Origin: Dictyocoela muelleri
Taxonomy: Eukaryota; Microsporidia
DNA length: 15,892 nt
Assembly: GCA_016256075.1 (NCBI GenBank)
Contig: SDVU01000290.1
Coordinates: 1-15,892, forward strand
Direction: 5' to 3'
Position 1 is the first letter of the stretch. Every line of letters begins with the position of its first letter. Below are positions 15,323 through 15,892 of this stretch, piece by piece. The notes under the pieces are model-generated. The model worked only from the letters and a program-made list of their open reading frames with translations. It did no database searches and was not told where the DNA came from. The position numbers and the translations under genes were made by a program.

Positions 15323-15620
15323 TTTTATTTTCTATCTTATTGAAAATTATACCTATGCTTTTTCAGCATATTTTCGCAAAACTTGTTATTTTAATTATTA
15401 TTTCTTTTTTTATGAAAGATAATATATAATGGACAGGCATTTTTAGGATATATTCGTATATTTTCAAAATGATTCTTTTAATATGGATATAGTGGTCTGA
15501 TATTTATCAAATCGATATTTAAGCACTAGCAATATTATCCTAACATAAATTCTTTCTTAAGAACATGTTTACACCTCATGTAGTGCAAAAACCGTCTCGT
15601 AATAATTTTTTTTAGAAAAG
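15323..15620 (-). pseudogene. IS1595/ISXO2-like transposase relic, copy 4, N-terminal part
   Basis: Minus-strand reading gives ILKIYEYILKMPVHYILSFIKKE followed by IIIKITSFAKIC. This resembles the helical region between zinc ribbon and DDE core in Merlin/IS1595 transposases (lsl..il.liy......P......s..tv..w..f.r..C). It ends at the flank of Merlin copy 2, and the core part continues at 13764. The zinc ribbon should lie around 15560-15620 but could not be read with confidence. Confidence 0.5.
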
Positions 15621-15892
15621 TAAATTATTTCTTCATTATTACACGTATAAATGTAATTTAATAAATCTTTGGAGTATTGGGCTAATAGCCATACGTAAAA
15701 GTGGGTCTACAATTTTATTTTTTTGACCCCTGTAAAAGGTGGACAAATTTATAAAAATGTTTTGTATAAATAATAAAATTAACTTAAATATAGCATAATA
15801 ACCATTATTCTTAATAAACACATATAATTTTAACAAATAATCACAATTTCAGTTTGCAAGGTTTGAGTTTGAAACAAATTTATTATTAATTT
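15621..15892. other. AT-rich end of window, nothing firm
   Basis: A minus-strand open frame of 65 codons (15639-15836) has no recognisable motif. It could be the worn start of the copy 4 transposase or chance. I do not annotate it as a gene. Confidence 0.4.

Noticed and set aside
15639-15836. Minus-strand open frame of 65 codons as a gene
   Set aside because: No domain, starts in low-complexity DNA and lies next to a transposase relic. Could be chance or a worn transposase start.

Overview
This is a very AT-rich (roughly 77-78% A+T by eye) eukaryotic window. I see no host gene in it. Everything I can identify is mobile DNA or simple repeats, mostly decayed and inserted into one another. The mix comprises Merlin/IS1595-type DNA transposons, a MULE with a FLYWCH finger, a Ty3/gypsy-like LTR retrotransposon, a hAT-type MITE and a tRNA-headed SINE. 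It suits a transposon-swollen invertebrate or invertebrate-parasite genome. A large-genome microsporidium is my first guess because Merlin, MULE and gypsy elements are common there. The SINE and hAT MITE would also suit an AT-rich arthropod or nematode. The assignment is low confidence.

Layout. 1-2455 is AT-rich spacer with tandem repeats: a 21-22 bp array, a hexamer run, a ~76 bp array and a degenerate ~25-30 bp minisatellite. 2456-3513 is a decayed Merlin element on the plus strand. 3514-10951 is an old gypsy-like LTR retrotransposon on the minus strand, running gag, reverse transcriptase, RNase H, integrase from high to low coordinate, with about 350 bp LTRs at both ends. At least three elements sit inside it: a hAT MITE (4158-4545, 8 bp target duplication), a MULE between RNase H and integrase (about 5177-6816, flanked by an unusually long identical 71 bp direct repeat), and a 796 bp near-perfect palindrome in the 5' LTR (9869-10664). 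A further inverted-repeat element lies between gag and the 5' LTR (9354-9795).

10952-12117 is spacer with small GC-rich islands. 12118-12830 is a third Merlin/IS1595-type transposase relic on the plus strand. From 13290 to the window end there is a three-layer nest on the minus strand: an IS1595/ISXO2-like relic is split by a second Merlin element (13765-15322), which is itself split by a ~453 bp tRNA-derived SINE (14710-15162).

Nothing here looks able to move by itself. The MULE is the best preserved: its catalytic DDE core is one open frame of 346 codons, but its zinc finger lies in other frames. The main interest is the relative timing the nesting records, the long duplication around the MULE, and the large foldback element with a matching empty site in the other LTR.
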